Below the pieces are notes generated by a model. The model was given only the letters and a program-made list of their open reading frames with translations. It was not told the origin of the DNA and did no database searches. From an uncultured Bacilli bacterium (GTDB taxonomy: Bacteria; Bacillota_I; Bacilli_A; RFN20; CAG-449), in contig CALVJL010000005.1 of NCBI GenBank assembly GCA_944332075.1, positions 1 to 64,000 of the forward strand: DNA of 64,000 nucleotides. Reading direction: 5' to 3'. Position numbers and translations under genes: made by a program. This document shows, piece by piece, positions 33,189 through 41,053 of the stretch (position 1 is its first letter; every line of letters begins with the position of its first letter).

Positions 33189-33217
33189 CCTATAGTGCTG
33201 AGCATTATAGGTTTTTT
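33189..33217 (+). terminator. Terminator of the tRNA-Leu/tRNA-Pro pair
   Basis: CCTATAGTGC/GCATTATAGG stem with a 3-nt loop and six T. Confidence 0.85.
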
Positions 33218-33228
33218 AATTTTTGCAA

Positions 33229-33258
33229 CAAAAAAACTGCCAGATTAAGCTGACAGTT
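33229..33258 (-). terminator. Terminator of the lipoprotein operon
   Basis: On the minus strand, AACTGTCAG/CTGGCAGTT is followed by T-rich sequence, 8 nt after the last gene's stop. Confidence 0.8.
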
Positions 33259-33265
33259 TTAATTG

Positions 33266-35029
33266 TTAAGCGACGATTATTGATCCATCTGAGCAAGTAA
33301 CTGAGCCATTAGTAAGCGTTGTTCCCAAATGCCATTCTCCGTTGCTGCCGTGGAAGTTAATTTGTCTAAATTGCGCGGAAGTTCCGAGATAGACAATTGA
33401 TAAAGTATGTCTTTGACCATCGGTTACATCGGTATACATTGAAACAAAAGCTTCGTTGATGTCAGCGACGGAAACAGGGATAGTTACAGTCGCCACAGAA
33501 CGTTGATAGATGAAAGCATCTTGGGCTAAAGTTGTAACTCCGTCAGGGATAACATATTCTTCTTCAATTTTGCCAATTGGATAACAAATTAAAGATCTAT
33601 TGTCTCCTTTAGAGAAAAGTACTCCGTCGATAATTTCAAAATATTGGCTTTCACCTCTGATGGTGAAGGAACCATCTTCATACCCTAAACGGGTGATGCC
33701 GGAGAAAGGATTAATACCAATCGTGGTGACAGAAGACGGAATTTCAATTGAAGTTAGAGAATAGGATCTCGAGAAGCAAAGATCGCCGATTTCTAATAAT
33801 CCATCATTCATTTTTACCTGAGTTAATGATGAACAGGTTTCAAAGACATGACCTTTTAGATAACGTAGGGAATTTGGCAAGGTTACTGAGACAAGCGGTG
33901 TTGAGATGAATGCTTGTTCTTCAATCGTCTCTAATCCCTCGTTAAATGTGACTGATTTGAGACTTTTGCAGTAGTAGAAACAATATTCAGAAATAGTTTT
34001 TAATGATGACGGGAAAGTTATTGTAGTAATTCCACTGGTATAGAAAGCTCCATCGCCAATAGATGTTAAAGATGTTCCTAAATCGATAGTTTCTAATTCT
34101 TGGCAGTTTCTAAATGCAAATTCTCCAATGGATTCAACTCCAGATGGAAGATTGCATTCTCTTAACCATTGATCATAATAGAAAGCATAATTTCCAATAG
34201 TTTTTAAACTAGAAGGTAAAACAACTTTTTCTATTGATAAAACATTAGAAACAGAATAATCTGCTAAGGCAGTAATCCCTTCTTTAATGGTTAAAGTTTT
34301 ATTTTGATAGTTTAACGGGACTCTGACGAGTTCGTTATCTTTTGAATAGAGAAGACCGTCTTCAGCAAAGAAAGTCTGATTTTCCTCATCGACTTTAAAC
34401 TCTGTGAAATATGTCATATTAGCAAAAGCTAATGAAGTTACCGAAGAAATATTCTTTCCTAATTTTAAACTAGTTACTTCTAGATTTGAGAAGGCGTAAT
34501 CAGCAATTCCGGTGACGTTATATGTAATACCTTCAGAAACAACTGTGTCAGGAATAACGACAGGTGAAGGTATTTCAATGGTTGAGCATTGATAACCGGT
34601 GATAATTGCTTGTCCGTTTTCAATTGAGAAGGTAAAGTCTTTAGAATTAGTTTCTATAAGTGAAAAAACTACAGAAATATTGTTATTTCCCTCGACCGCG
34701 GTGAATGTATAAGTTCCGTTTGAACGGATAATATATTCACCATTTAAAGAAACCGAAGTTGTTTCATAACCTTTTGAAGGAGTGACGACAAGAGTGATTG
34801 AATCACCGACTTGTACTTTACTAGCAAAGTTATCTTCAGTGATTGTTTCACCGTTTTTATAAGCGGTTACTATTCCTTCTCCAGTGATACTAACATCATA
34901 GGAGAAGGTAGAAACTTGAGAAGTAATACTTGATGAAATAGATGAACTTGATGAAGGTGTACCATTGCAGGCAGTAACCATGAAAGCTGATGCTGCAAGA
35001 AGCGATAGGACAATAATTTGTTTTCTCAT
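33266..35029 (-). CDS. BspA-type leucine-rich-repeat lipoprotein
   Basis: 587 aa. The signal peptide ends in lipobox MVTAC (Cys ~21) and a Ser-rich tether. Residues ~45-125 are an InlB-like beta repeat (ITEDNFASKVQVGDSITLVVTP...GYETTSVSLNG, closing YTFTAVEGNNNISVVF), the same unit that builds the first gene of this operon. From ~165 on there are about a dozen LRR_5 repeats with the form ..(L)K.IG.YAF..C..L..V.LP.SL. BspA-type repeats are surface adhesin or binding domains. It is the last gene of the operon, 2 nt after the preceding one. Confidence 0.85.
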   Translation of the reverse strand: MRKQIIVLSLLAASAFMVTACNGTPSSSSSISSSITSQVSTFSYDVSITGEGIVTAYKNGETITEDNFASKVQVGDSITLVVTPSKGYETTSVSLNGEYIIRSNGTYTFTAVEGNNNISVVFSLIETNSKDFTFSIENGQAIITGYQCSTIEIPSPVVIPDTVVSEGITYNVTGIADYAFSNLEVTSLKLGKNISSVTSLAFANMTYFTEFKVDEENQTFFAEDGLLYSKDNELVRVPLNYQNKTLTIKEGITALADYSVSNVLSIEKVVLPSSLKTIGNYAFYYDQWLRECNLPSGVESIGEFAFRNCQELETIDLGTSLTSIGDGAFYTSGITTITFPSSLKTISEYCFYYCKSLKSVTFNEGLETIEEQAFISTPLVSVTLPNSLRYLKGHVFETCSSLTQVKMNDGLLEIGDLCFSRSYSLTSIEIPSSVTTIGINPFSGITRLGYEDGSFTIRGESQYFEIIDGVLFSKGDNRSLICYPIGKIEEEYVIPDGVTTLAQDAFIYQRSVATVTIPVSVADINEAFVSMYTDVTDGQRHTLSIVYLGTSAQFRQINFHGSNGEWHLGTTLTNGSVTCSDGSIIVA

Positions 35030-35031
35030 GC

Positions 35032-36582
35032 TTAAGCAGTTAATCCTTCCAGGGTTACATTACCTAATTCGCTATAGGTAACAACGATATTTCCATCATA
35101 GATAATTCCATTAAAGCTATCAGTATAGTTATAGATGATATCAATTTGTGAAATATTACCTGCATCATCAAGAGAAATCTTTAAGGTATCAGCATTCTTG
35201 AAACCATCGTTATTGAACGGTCTTTCATTGATGATGAAGCAGTTAGAAAGATAACTAATCATTCCGTCTTTTGCATAGAAAGCATTTTCGTCAGCATTGT
35301 AAGTGAAGAAGGTACCAGAAACTCCAGCGATAGTTGGAAGTAAATCTTCATAGAGATAAGTTCCGCAGTAGCCTTTAGCAAATCTAACACTGCCATCTTC
35401 GTCATAATAACCTTCTCTATTAATGACCCAGCTTCCTGTTGCGGAATCATATCCATATGGATAGAGATAAGGATCAGCTTCAGAAGCAGGTGCGAGATAA
35501 TAGTCAGTAGCCTTATCTAAGACTGTTGATGTTTCATTTCTGCCTCTTTCGTGGATATAGATTTCTTCACCGGTGAAATAGTAATCTTGAGTATAGTTGA
35601 TTAATTGTTCGACTTCACCTGTATAAATATTAGTACTTTCATAATTTTCAACAGTGGTCATCTTATAGGAAGTATCAGCAAATTTGCTAAAAGCAGCCTC
35701 TAATTTAGCAGAATCAGCGGTAGCTTCATTTGGTTGAAGGTGAGTAATAGTCTCTTCGCCAATATTGCTAAAAGTGAAGGTGACAGTGTTAGTAATCATT
35801 GTGATTTGACCGGTATAGATATCGAGTGATTGAATTGGTGATAAAACGATATTAAGAGAAGTAAAGATACCATTATCAACACGGACATAGGCTTCTTCAG
35901 GTAATGCGTAAGCACCAGAGTTTAAAGAGTAAAGCAAGTTATTAGAAATAATAGCGGCTTTATCAATATTTAAATCATAACGGGTAAAAGCAACTGTACT
36001 TTCATCTTTAGTGAAATCATCTTCTAATAAGATTGTCGCAAAGTTATAGAAACCATTATCAGCAAAAGTTAAACCGGCTTGGGTTGTTGCTAATGATGAA
36101 TCATAATCTCTAATAATTGTATTAGAATAATCAATCTCTTCAGTATAAGCATATCCATTTTCATCTTCAAAATAGGTATATGGTCCTTCAGCTGGGATTG
36201 TGACACCTTCGACAGTACGATAAGAGTATTTATAGAAAGCTTTCTCAGTTTCGCTATTGAAAGCGACTTCGGTTACATAGCGGTTTTCTTCAATTGGTTC
36301 ACCGACTGGGATATAGTTACCTTGATTATCGACTGAAGAATTATAACGTTCCTGTAAGACGTTACCAGTCATCTTAAATCCTTTGCGGAGATTGTCGATA
36401 TTGGTTTTTAAAACTTCATCAGCAAATGGTTCAATTTCAGCATCAGCAGTAGTGCCTTGTGAAGTAGAAACGGATGTTTGAGCAGAGGTATTGGAAGTTA
36501 CTTGTGAGGAAGTAGTTCCTCCGCATGAAGCGAGAGCCAAAACACCGAATAAAGATATTAATAAAATATTATGTTTTTTCAT
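35032..36582 (-). CDS. Large lipoprotein, paralog of its upstream neighbour
   Basis: About 516 aa. The signal peptide ends in lipobox LASC followed by GGTTSS and a Ser/Thr tether. The body is acidic, Tyr/Asn-rich and has no known motif. It shares the opening (I..LRKGFKMTG), a following YKY-type strand, NTV/TFTFSNIGE near the middle and a late FxNxDGFKN region with the adjacent gene, so the two are tandem paralogs. The start is set at the ATG at 36582, which follows AAGGAGG; an upstream TTG at 36588 is less likely. The function is unknown. Confidence 0.7.
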   Translation of the reverse strand: MKKHNILLISLFGVLALASCGGTTSSQVTSNTSAQTSVSTSQGTTADAEIEPFADEVLKTNIDNLRKGFKMTGNVLQERYNSSVDNQGNYIPVGEPIEENRYVTEVAFNSETEKAFYKYSYRTVEGVTIPAEGPYTYFEDENGYAYTEEIDYSNTIIRDYDSSLATTQAGLTFADNGFYNFATILLEDDFTKDESTVAFTRYDLNIDKAAIISNNLLYSLNSGAYALPEEAYVRVDNGIFTSLNIVLSPIQSLDIYTGQITMITNTVTFTFSNIGEETITHLQPNEATADSAKLEAAFSKFADTSYKMTTVENYESTNIYTGEVEQLINYTQDYYFTGEEIYIHERGRNETSTVLDKATDYYLAPASEADPYLYPYGYDSATGSWVINREGYYDEDGSVRFAKGYCGTYLYEDLLPTIAGVSGTFFTYNADENAFYAKDGMISYLSNCFIINERPFNNDGFKNADTLKISLDDAGNISQIDIIYNYTDSFNGIIYDGNIVVTYSELGNVTLEGLTA

Positions 36583-36597
36583 TGTCAATCATCCTCC

Positions 36598-38097
36598 TTA
36601 TTCATCAATTACGATATCAAAGACTGGTTTAGAATCACCTAAGTCTTGATAAGAAATGGTCATTAATCCGGAATAGCCAACAAAATCAGCATATTTGATA
36701 TCAATATGATCAATGCAAGTAGCATCTTCGTTAACATAAACTCTTACATCGTTAACATATCCCATATCAACTGGGGTGAACATATCAAAAGTAGACATAA
36801 ATAAGTCTCTGGTGATATATGGAAGATTATCGACATTTGGTGAATATGATCCATCTTCATTTTTAGTAAAGATATCAGCGCTGAGAACTGACAAATCGTA
36901 TTTAACATCGTCATAGAGGAAGGTGTTATCAAGATTACCAAAATTAGCGCTATTCATTGAGAATTTATTAGTTGTATCGTTTAATTGATAAACTCTTAAT
37001 AAAGTATTAGGTGTACCTTTATATGGCTTTAAGATGTAGTCATTTGTTGTAGCGTAAGTTGGTTCACTATCACCTTCAGCTAAATCAAATGATTGAGAAT
37101 AAATACCTTCGCTTTCGCCCATATAATAAACGGTTAAGCAGTTATCATATCCAACGTATTCACCATCAATATAAGGAGTTGTTCTTCTCTTAACGGTAAC
37201 TTCTTCTTTTTCGACCATGTTAGCAAGAGCAGATCTTAAAGGATCGTTTTCTTCAGACACTGGAAGAGGAGCAATCATATCACTGCTCTTTGCAGTTCCG
37301 ATTTCGCTGAAATCGAGGTGAGCTGTGAAGTTATATCTAATGAATGTTTGGTGATGTGGATCTTCTTCGGTTTCGACAGTTGATGCTGATACCGAGTCGA
37401 CATTATAAGAAACTAAATCAGCAGATGTTAAAGTATCCTCTGTGAAATTGAAATTTCTTGTTTCAAAAGTTATGTTTTGACGGTAATCTTCAACTTGAGC
37501 AAATAAAGTCGTGAATAATAAAGTCGTCTTAGTTGGTGATAAAGTAAATCCTTCAGCTGTTTGCTTGAAATCTTCACGTTGTAGAAGTTTAAAAGGATTT
37601 AATAATCCGTTGGTTCCATAAGGAACTAAGTCACCATTTGAATCGACTGCGAGTGATTGAGCGACTGTATTATCGTAGTCGAGATAATTTAAAGCCGCAT
37701 AACCATTATCGTTAAAAGAATTTTCACCATAATAATAGGTTTTTGTATCGCCTTCAAGTTTATAGAAGCGTCTATCAAGACCGGTATATGTATCTGAATC
37801 TTCGTAGTTGAATTCAAATGTATAGGTATTTGTTTTTTCTTCGACCATTGTATCTGGTACTTGGAAGGTAGAATCGGTGAAATAAGAGTAATCGACTGTC
37901 AAAGTTCCGGTCATTTTAAAACCTTTTCTAAGAGAAGCAATTACATCGTTAATTTCAATAGGTTCAATAGTTTGTGAAGGTGTTTGTGATGTTTGACCAA
38001 CACTTGATGTAGTTAAACTGGTAGATGTACCTCCGCAGGAGACTAATGTCCCGACGGTAAACAGCAGAGTTAATGCATTAATTAATTTTTTCTTCAT
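36598..38097 (-). CDS. Large lipoprotein, paralog of its downstream neighbour
   Basis: 499 aa. Signal peptide, lipobox LVSC and GGTSTS tether, then a body starting ASLRKGFKMTGTLTVDY that aligns with the next gene (LRKGFKMTG identical). Repeated Tyr/Phe/Asp-rich strands alternate (TYTFEFNYED, NFTAHLDFSEIGT), suggesting an all-beta surface domain. The C-terminus YAD.VGYSGLMTISYQDLGD also matches the partner's (YSELGN). No enzyme motif is seen. The gene lies between a hairpin at 38121-38146 and its paralog, only 16 nt away. Confidence 0.7.
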   Translation of the reverse strand: MKKKLINALTLLFTVGTLVSCGGTSTSLTTSSVGQTSQTPSQTIEPIEINDVIASLRKGFKMTGTLTVDYSYFTDSTFQVPDTMVEEKTNTYTFEFNYEDSDTYTGLDRRFYKLEGDTKTYYYGENSFNDNGYAALNYLDYDNTVAQSLAVDSNGDLVPYGTNGLLNPFKLLQREDFKQTAEGFTLSPTKTTLLFTTLFAQVEDYRQNITFETRNFNFTEDTLTSADLVSYNVDSVSASTVETEEDPHHQTFIRYNFTAHLDFSEIGTAKSSDMIAPLPVSEENDPLRSALANMVEKEEVTVKRRTTPYIDGEYVGYDNCLTVYYMGESEGIYSQSFDLAEGDSEPTYATTNDYILKPYKGTPNTLLRVYQLNDTTNKFSMNSANFGNLDNTFLYDDVKYDLSVLSADIFTKNEDGSYSPNVDNLPYITRDLFMSTFDMFTPVDMGYVNDVRVYVNEDATCIDHIDIKYADFVGYSGLMTISYQDLGDSKPVFDIVIDE

Positions 38098-38120
38098 GTT
38101 TAATTCCTTTCTAAATCATA

Positions 38121-38146
38121 GTAAAGCGAGTGAAAAAATCACTCGC
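38121..38146 (-). terminator. Hairpin between first and second lipoprotein genes
   Basis: On the minus strand GCGAGTG/CACTCGC is followed by TTTACT. The T run is poor, so it may only attenuate, leaving the first gene expressed more strongly than the rest. Confidence 0.5.
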
Positions 38147-38153
38147 CTTAAAA

Positions 38154-40217
38154 TCATGCCCATTCAGCAGTAATAACAACGTTTTCAGATCCTAAGGTCA
38201 AAGAATAAGTATATCCGTCAGCACCGATATGTAATTCTTCACCATTAGCATATAAAGCGACTAGTGAACTTTTCATCGACCATAAGTCAATGCTAAATAC
38301 TTCTCCTGTTTCTCCGAAATATTCATCTTCGCTTAATGTCTGCCAACCATTGCGGTTAACTTTGACAGATAATTCGTAATCAGCTGGCCAATTAGTTGTG
38401 TCAAAAGCGAATGTATAAGTTTGACCTAATGATTCTAATTCAATATCGATATGAATATCTTCGTCAACAACTGTGAATGTATAATGTCTGCTTCCATCAT
38501 CAGCCCAAGCTTGAGAAACGGTTGTTCCATCAATCTTGACGCTGCTGATACCATATCCTTGAGGAGCAGTGATATCAAAATAGATAACATCGCCATAGTG
38601 GGCTGTAGTAATTGGATCACCAAAGACATCAGTATAGAATTCAACAGTTGTTTCTGCTGTTAAGTCAGTTGTGCCTGCTTTGGCGGTATAGGTTAAGTTA
38701 TAAGCTGTTGTGGTATCGGCAAAAATTGCGGTAACTTCGACTTTTCCGCTGCTACCATATTTTGGTACATCAAATGTACAGCTATTACCATCATAAACAG
38801 CATTTGTAGCATCATAGCCGTTTACTTGTACATTATAAAGAGATAATCCATTTGGAATGTTTGAGAAAGTTGCAGTAACTCTTGATTTATATGGAGCGGC
38901 AGTTACTGTTTCTCCTTCTTCATTAGTAAAGACGCATGTCGCACCAGTACTATCATTATCTTTAAAGACTAAATCCATTGGAGTTGCTGCTGATTCAATT
39001 GTAATGACAACATCGTGGTCAGTGACGGTAAATGAATAGTATGGTAATTCAGAACCTGCATCACCAGTTTGACCAACTGGATCAACTTTGACACCATCGA
39101 CTAAAACATTAGTTAAAGTATATAAACCAACATATGGTCTAGATAGTTCAACTGTGAAATACATAGTTGTTCCTGATTCAAGTTCAGTATAATTAGCAAC
39201 AAACGTAGTTGATTCAACAAATTCGTTATTTGTACCTTTTAATGTTCCGAAATTTAAATTGAATACTTGAGCTTCATCTTCGACTTTAACAACGTATGTC
39301 GTATCTTCTTCAATACCTTCCTCCGCTGTATCAATAGATAAAGTAATTGTTCCACTTGGCATTGTAAAAGAATAGAAACCACTACTGCTCATTTCAATTG
39401 GCGAACCATTGATTTTGACAGCAGTAACAATGAAACCATCATTAAGAGTGTATTCAACGTTTACAGTTGCACCGACTAAGACAGATGTTGCTTCAACCAT
39501 TGTCTCGCCAACAACGAGATAAGGGGCTGTTTCAAAAGCTTCGGCATCATAATCGAGAACGACAACTCCGGTTTCTTTTTGTTCAATGATGATTGTATAG
39601 TTTTTTTCTGGCATCGTGAAAGAATAAATACCATCTTGTGAAGAAAATGGCCAATCTTTATATCCTTCTTGATAGATAAGAAGGTTATTATTTCCTCCAG
39701 CAACTGAGATGTAATATGGTTGATTAGCTTTTAGAGTGTAAACATCGTTTGTTCCAAATATTTCATTCATTCCTGAATCTAATAGATGGAACGTGACATC
39801 AGCTCTATTAAGAATAGTTAATTGGTATTCGGTAGCTACTTTGTCTTTCATTATGACGGAAATGGTTACATCAATATTTGGCATAATGAAATAGTAAGTA
39901 ACATTATCTGTAGTCATTACGTCGACACCTTCAATTCCAGTTGTTACTTCATCGATAACTTTATCTTCTGGAATATTAGTGATGGTGATTGTGACTTTTT
40001 CTCCGGCTGCCGCTGTTTCTTTATCAAAAGTAACAGTTGCTCCTCCGGTTTCTCCAACAGAAATTGTGTGCTTAGTTACTGTTTGAGATGTTCCACTTGA
40101 AGTAGTTTGACTTGTGGAGACTGGTTCAGTTGTGCTAGATACGGATGAAGTTCCCCCACAAGAGGCTAACATTCCTACGGCTAGTAAACTGACAAGCAAG
40201 ATTTTAGATTTTTTCAT
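38154..40217 (-). CDS. Lipoprotein with InlB-like tandem beta repeats
   Basis: 687 aa. Signal peptide, lipobox LASC, GGTSS and a Ser/Thr tether to ~48. The rest is a chain of at least six beta-rich repeats of ~80-100 residues, each closing with an aromatic-X-Phe-Thr-(Met/Val) strand: YYFIMPNIDVTISV, YSFTMPEKNYTIII, YSFTMPSGTITLSI, YSFTVTDHDVVITI, YTFTVVDEDIHIDI, plus CTFDVPKYG. Each begins with a G(E)KV.VT....GY.I..V.I.G-type segment. This is the pattern of bacterial InlB/Listeria-Bacteroides repeats used as surface stalks or binding modules. It is the first gene of a four-gene lipoprotein operon. Confidence 0.8.
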   Translation of the reverse strand: MKKSKILLVSLLAVGMLASCGGTSSVSSTTEPVSTSQTTSSGTSQTVTKHTISVGETGGATVTFDKETAAAGEKVTITITNIPEDKVIDEVTTGIEGVDVMTTDNVTYYFIMPNIDVTISVIMKDKVATEYQLTILNRADVTFHLLDSGMNEIFGTNDVYTLKANQPYYISVAGGNNNLLIYQEGYKDWPFSSQDGIYSFTMPEKNYTIIIEQKETGVVVLDYDAEAFETAPYLVVGETMVEATSVLVGATVNVEYTLNDGFIVTAVKINGSPIEMSSSGFYSFTMPSGTITLSIDTAEEGIEEDTTYVVKVEDEAQVFNLNFGTLKGTNNEFVESTTFVANYTELESGTTMYFTVELSRPYVGLYTLTNVLVDGVKVDPVGQTGDAGSELPYYSFTVTDHDVVITIESAATPMDLVFKDNDSTGATCVFTNEEGETVTAAPYKSRVTATFSNIPNGLSLYNVQVNGYDATNAVYDGNSCTFDVPKYGSSGKVEVTAIFADTTTAYNLTYTAKAGTTDLTAETTVEFYTDVFGDPITTAHYGDVIYFDITAPQGYGISSVKIDGTTVSQAWADDGSRHYTFTVVDEDIHIDIELESLGQTYTFAFDTTNWPADYELSVKVNRNGWQTLSEDEYFGETGEVFSIDLWSMKSSLVALYANGEELHIGADGYTYSLTLGSENVVITAEWA

Positions 40218-40243
40218 TATTGTTAGAATCCCCTTTCTTTAAT

Positions 40244-40275
40244 AAAAAAGGAGGTAATGTTAAAGTGCACTTCCT
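40244..40275 (-). promoter_or_regulatory. Possible attenuator hairpin in the lipoprotein operon leader
   Basis: On the minus strand AAGGAAGT/ACCTCCTT (one mismatch) is followed by TTTTTT, about 65 nt into the leader and upstream of the ribosome binding site. This is the arrangement of a leader terminator; no known riboswitch core is seen. Confidence 0.4.
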
Positions 40276-40331
40276 TAAGAATGTGTACATGAATATCAAA
40301 TTTAACTAAGTCCCCTTTTTTAATTGATTTT

Positions 40332-40360
40332 ATATTAAAGTCTTTTTTTCACTATTTCAA
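40332..40360 (-). promoter_or_regulatory. Promoter of the lipoprotein operon
   Basis: On the minus strand: TTGAAA, 17 nt, TAATAT. The leader is about 105 nt. The surrounding 40361-40532 is very AT-rich with alternating TATA tracts and nothing else identifiable. Confidence 0.55.
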
Positions 40361-40532
40361 TAAATTTTTTTATTAATTAATGATTTAAAAGAGTTTTATT
40401 TTTAAATTTTTTTGAAAGAATAAGACAGTTGCTAACTAATAGTAAAATAGGTTTTTTCTCAAATAGAAATTAGTATATATATTTTATATATTTATATATA
40501 TAAAAAAGAAAGCTCTTTCAACAAAAATCTTG

Positions 40533-40560
40533 TTGACTTAAATAAATTTCCAATTAAAAT
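40533..40560 (+). promoter_or_regulatory. Promoter of the MarR/ABC exporter operon
   Basis: TTGACT, 16 nt, TAAAAT, giving a transcript start near 40567. Confidence 0.6.
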
Positions 40561-40570
40561 AATGTAAGGA

Positions 40571-40592
40571 ATTTGTTAGCATCCTAACAAAT
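40571..40592 (+). promoter_or_regulatory. Probable MarR operator palindrome
   Basis: ATTTGTTAG, CATC, CTAACAAAT: perfect 9-bp arms with a 4-nt centre, just downstream of the -10 box and 9 nt before the marR start. The size and position are typical of MarR autorepression sites. A weaker AGTTGCTAACT palindrome lies near 40427. Confidence 0.75.
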
Positions 40593-40601
40593 GAGGAGAT
40601 T

Positions 40602-41045
40602 ATGGAGAGAACTACTGATATTTGGCTTTTAATTCGTGAATGCAATATCTTGCTTGACCGTTTCTTCAATGAACTTTCTCTAACCTATGATGTTCGAGGA
40701 GGGACACAAGGAAGGGTGATTAGATATTTGTATCGCCACCGCGATGAAGACACCTTTCAAAAAATTCTTGAAAAGCGTTTTTCTGTTCGCTCATCCACTA
40801 TGACCTCAATTATTGCTGCTTTGGAAAATGATGGTTTTATTTGCCGCGAAAAATCTAATGTTGATTCGCGTTTAAAAAAAATCACATTAACCGAGAAGGG
40901 AATTGAAGAAGGGTTGAAGATGGATAAACAAACGCATGCCTTAGAAAAAAAGGTTAGCGAAAATCTTTCAAAAGAGGATGTTAATAACTTATCAGGCTAT
41001 CTGATAACGATTATTTCCAATTTAAAAGAAGCGAGAAAGGAGTAA
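40602..41045 (+). CDS. MarR family transcriptional regulator
   Basis: 147 aa with the MarR winged helix: a helical dimerisation N-terminus, RVIRYLYRHRDEDTFQKILEKRFSVRSSTMTSIIAALENDGFICREKSNVDSRLKKITLTEKG (HTH and wing with the DxRxK motif), and a long C-terminal helix. It is the first gene of an operon with two ABC exporter genes (8-nt gap) and is preceded by a perfect palindrome. It probably represses the exporter until a drug or metabolite releases it; the ligand is unknown. Confidence 0.93.
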   Translation: MERTTDIWLLIRECNILLDRFFNELSLTYDVRGGTQGRVIRYLYRHRDEDTFQKILEKRFSVRSSTMTSIIAALENDGFICREKSNVDSRLKKITLTEKGIEEGLKMDKQTHALEKKVSENLSKEDVNNLSGYLITIISNLKEARKE

Positions 41046-41053
41046 AACAGAAC

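Noticed and set aside
38435-40100. Several overlapping open frames on both strands inside the InlB-like lipoprotein gene
   Set aside because: They are shadows of a long repetitive gene, without ribosome binding sites or sensible protein composition.
40190-40285. Leader peptide (28 codons) upstream of the lipoprotein operon
   Set aside because: No ribosome binding site at usable distance and no run of regulatory codons; it overlaps the first gene out of frame.
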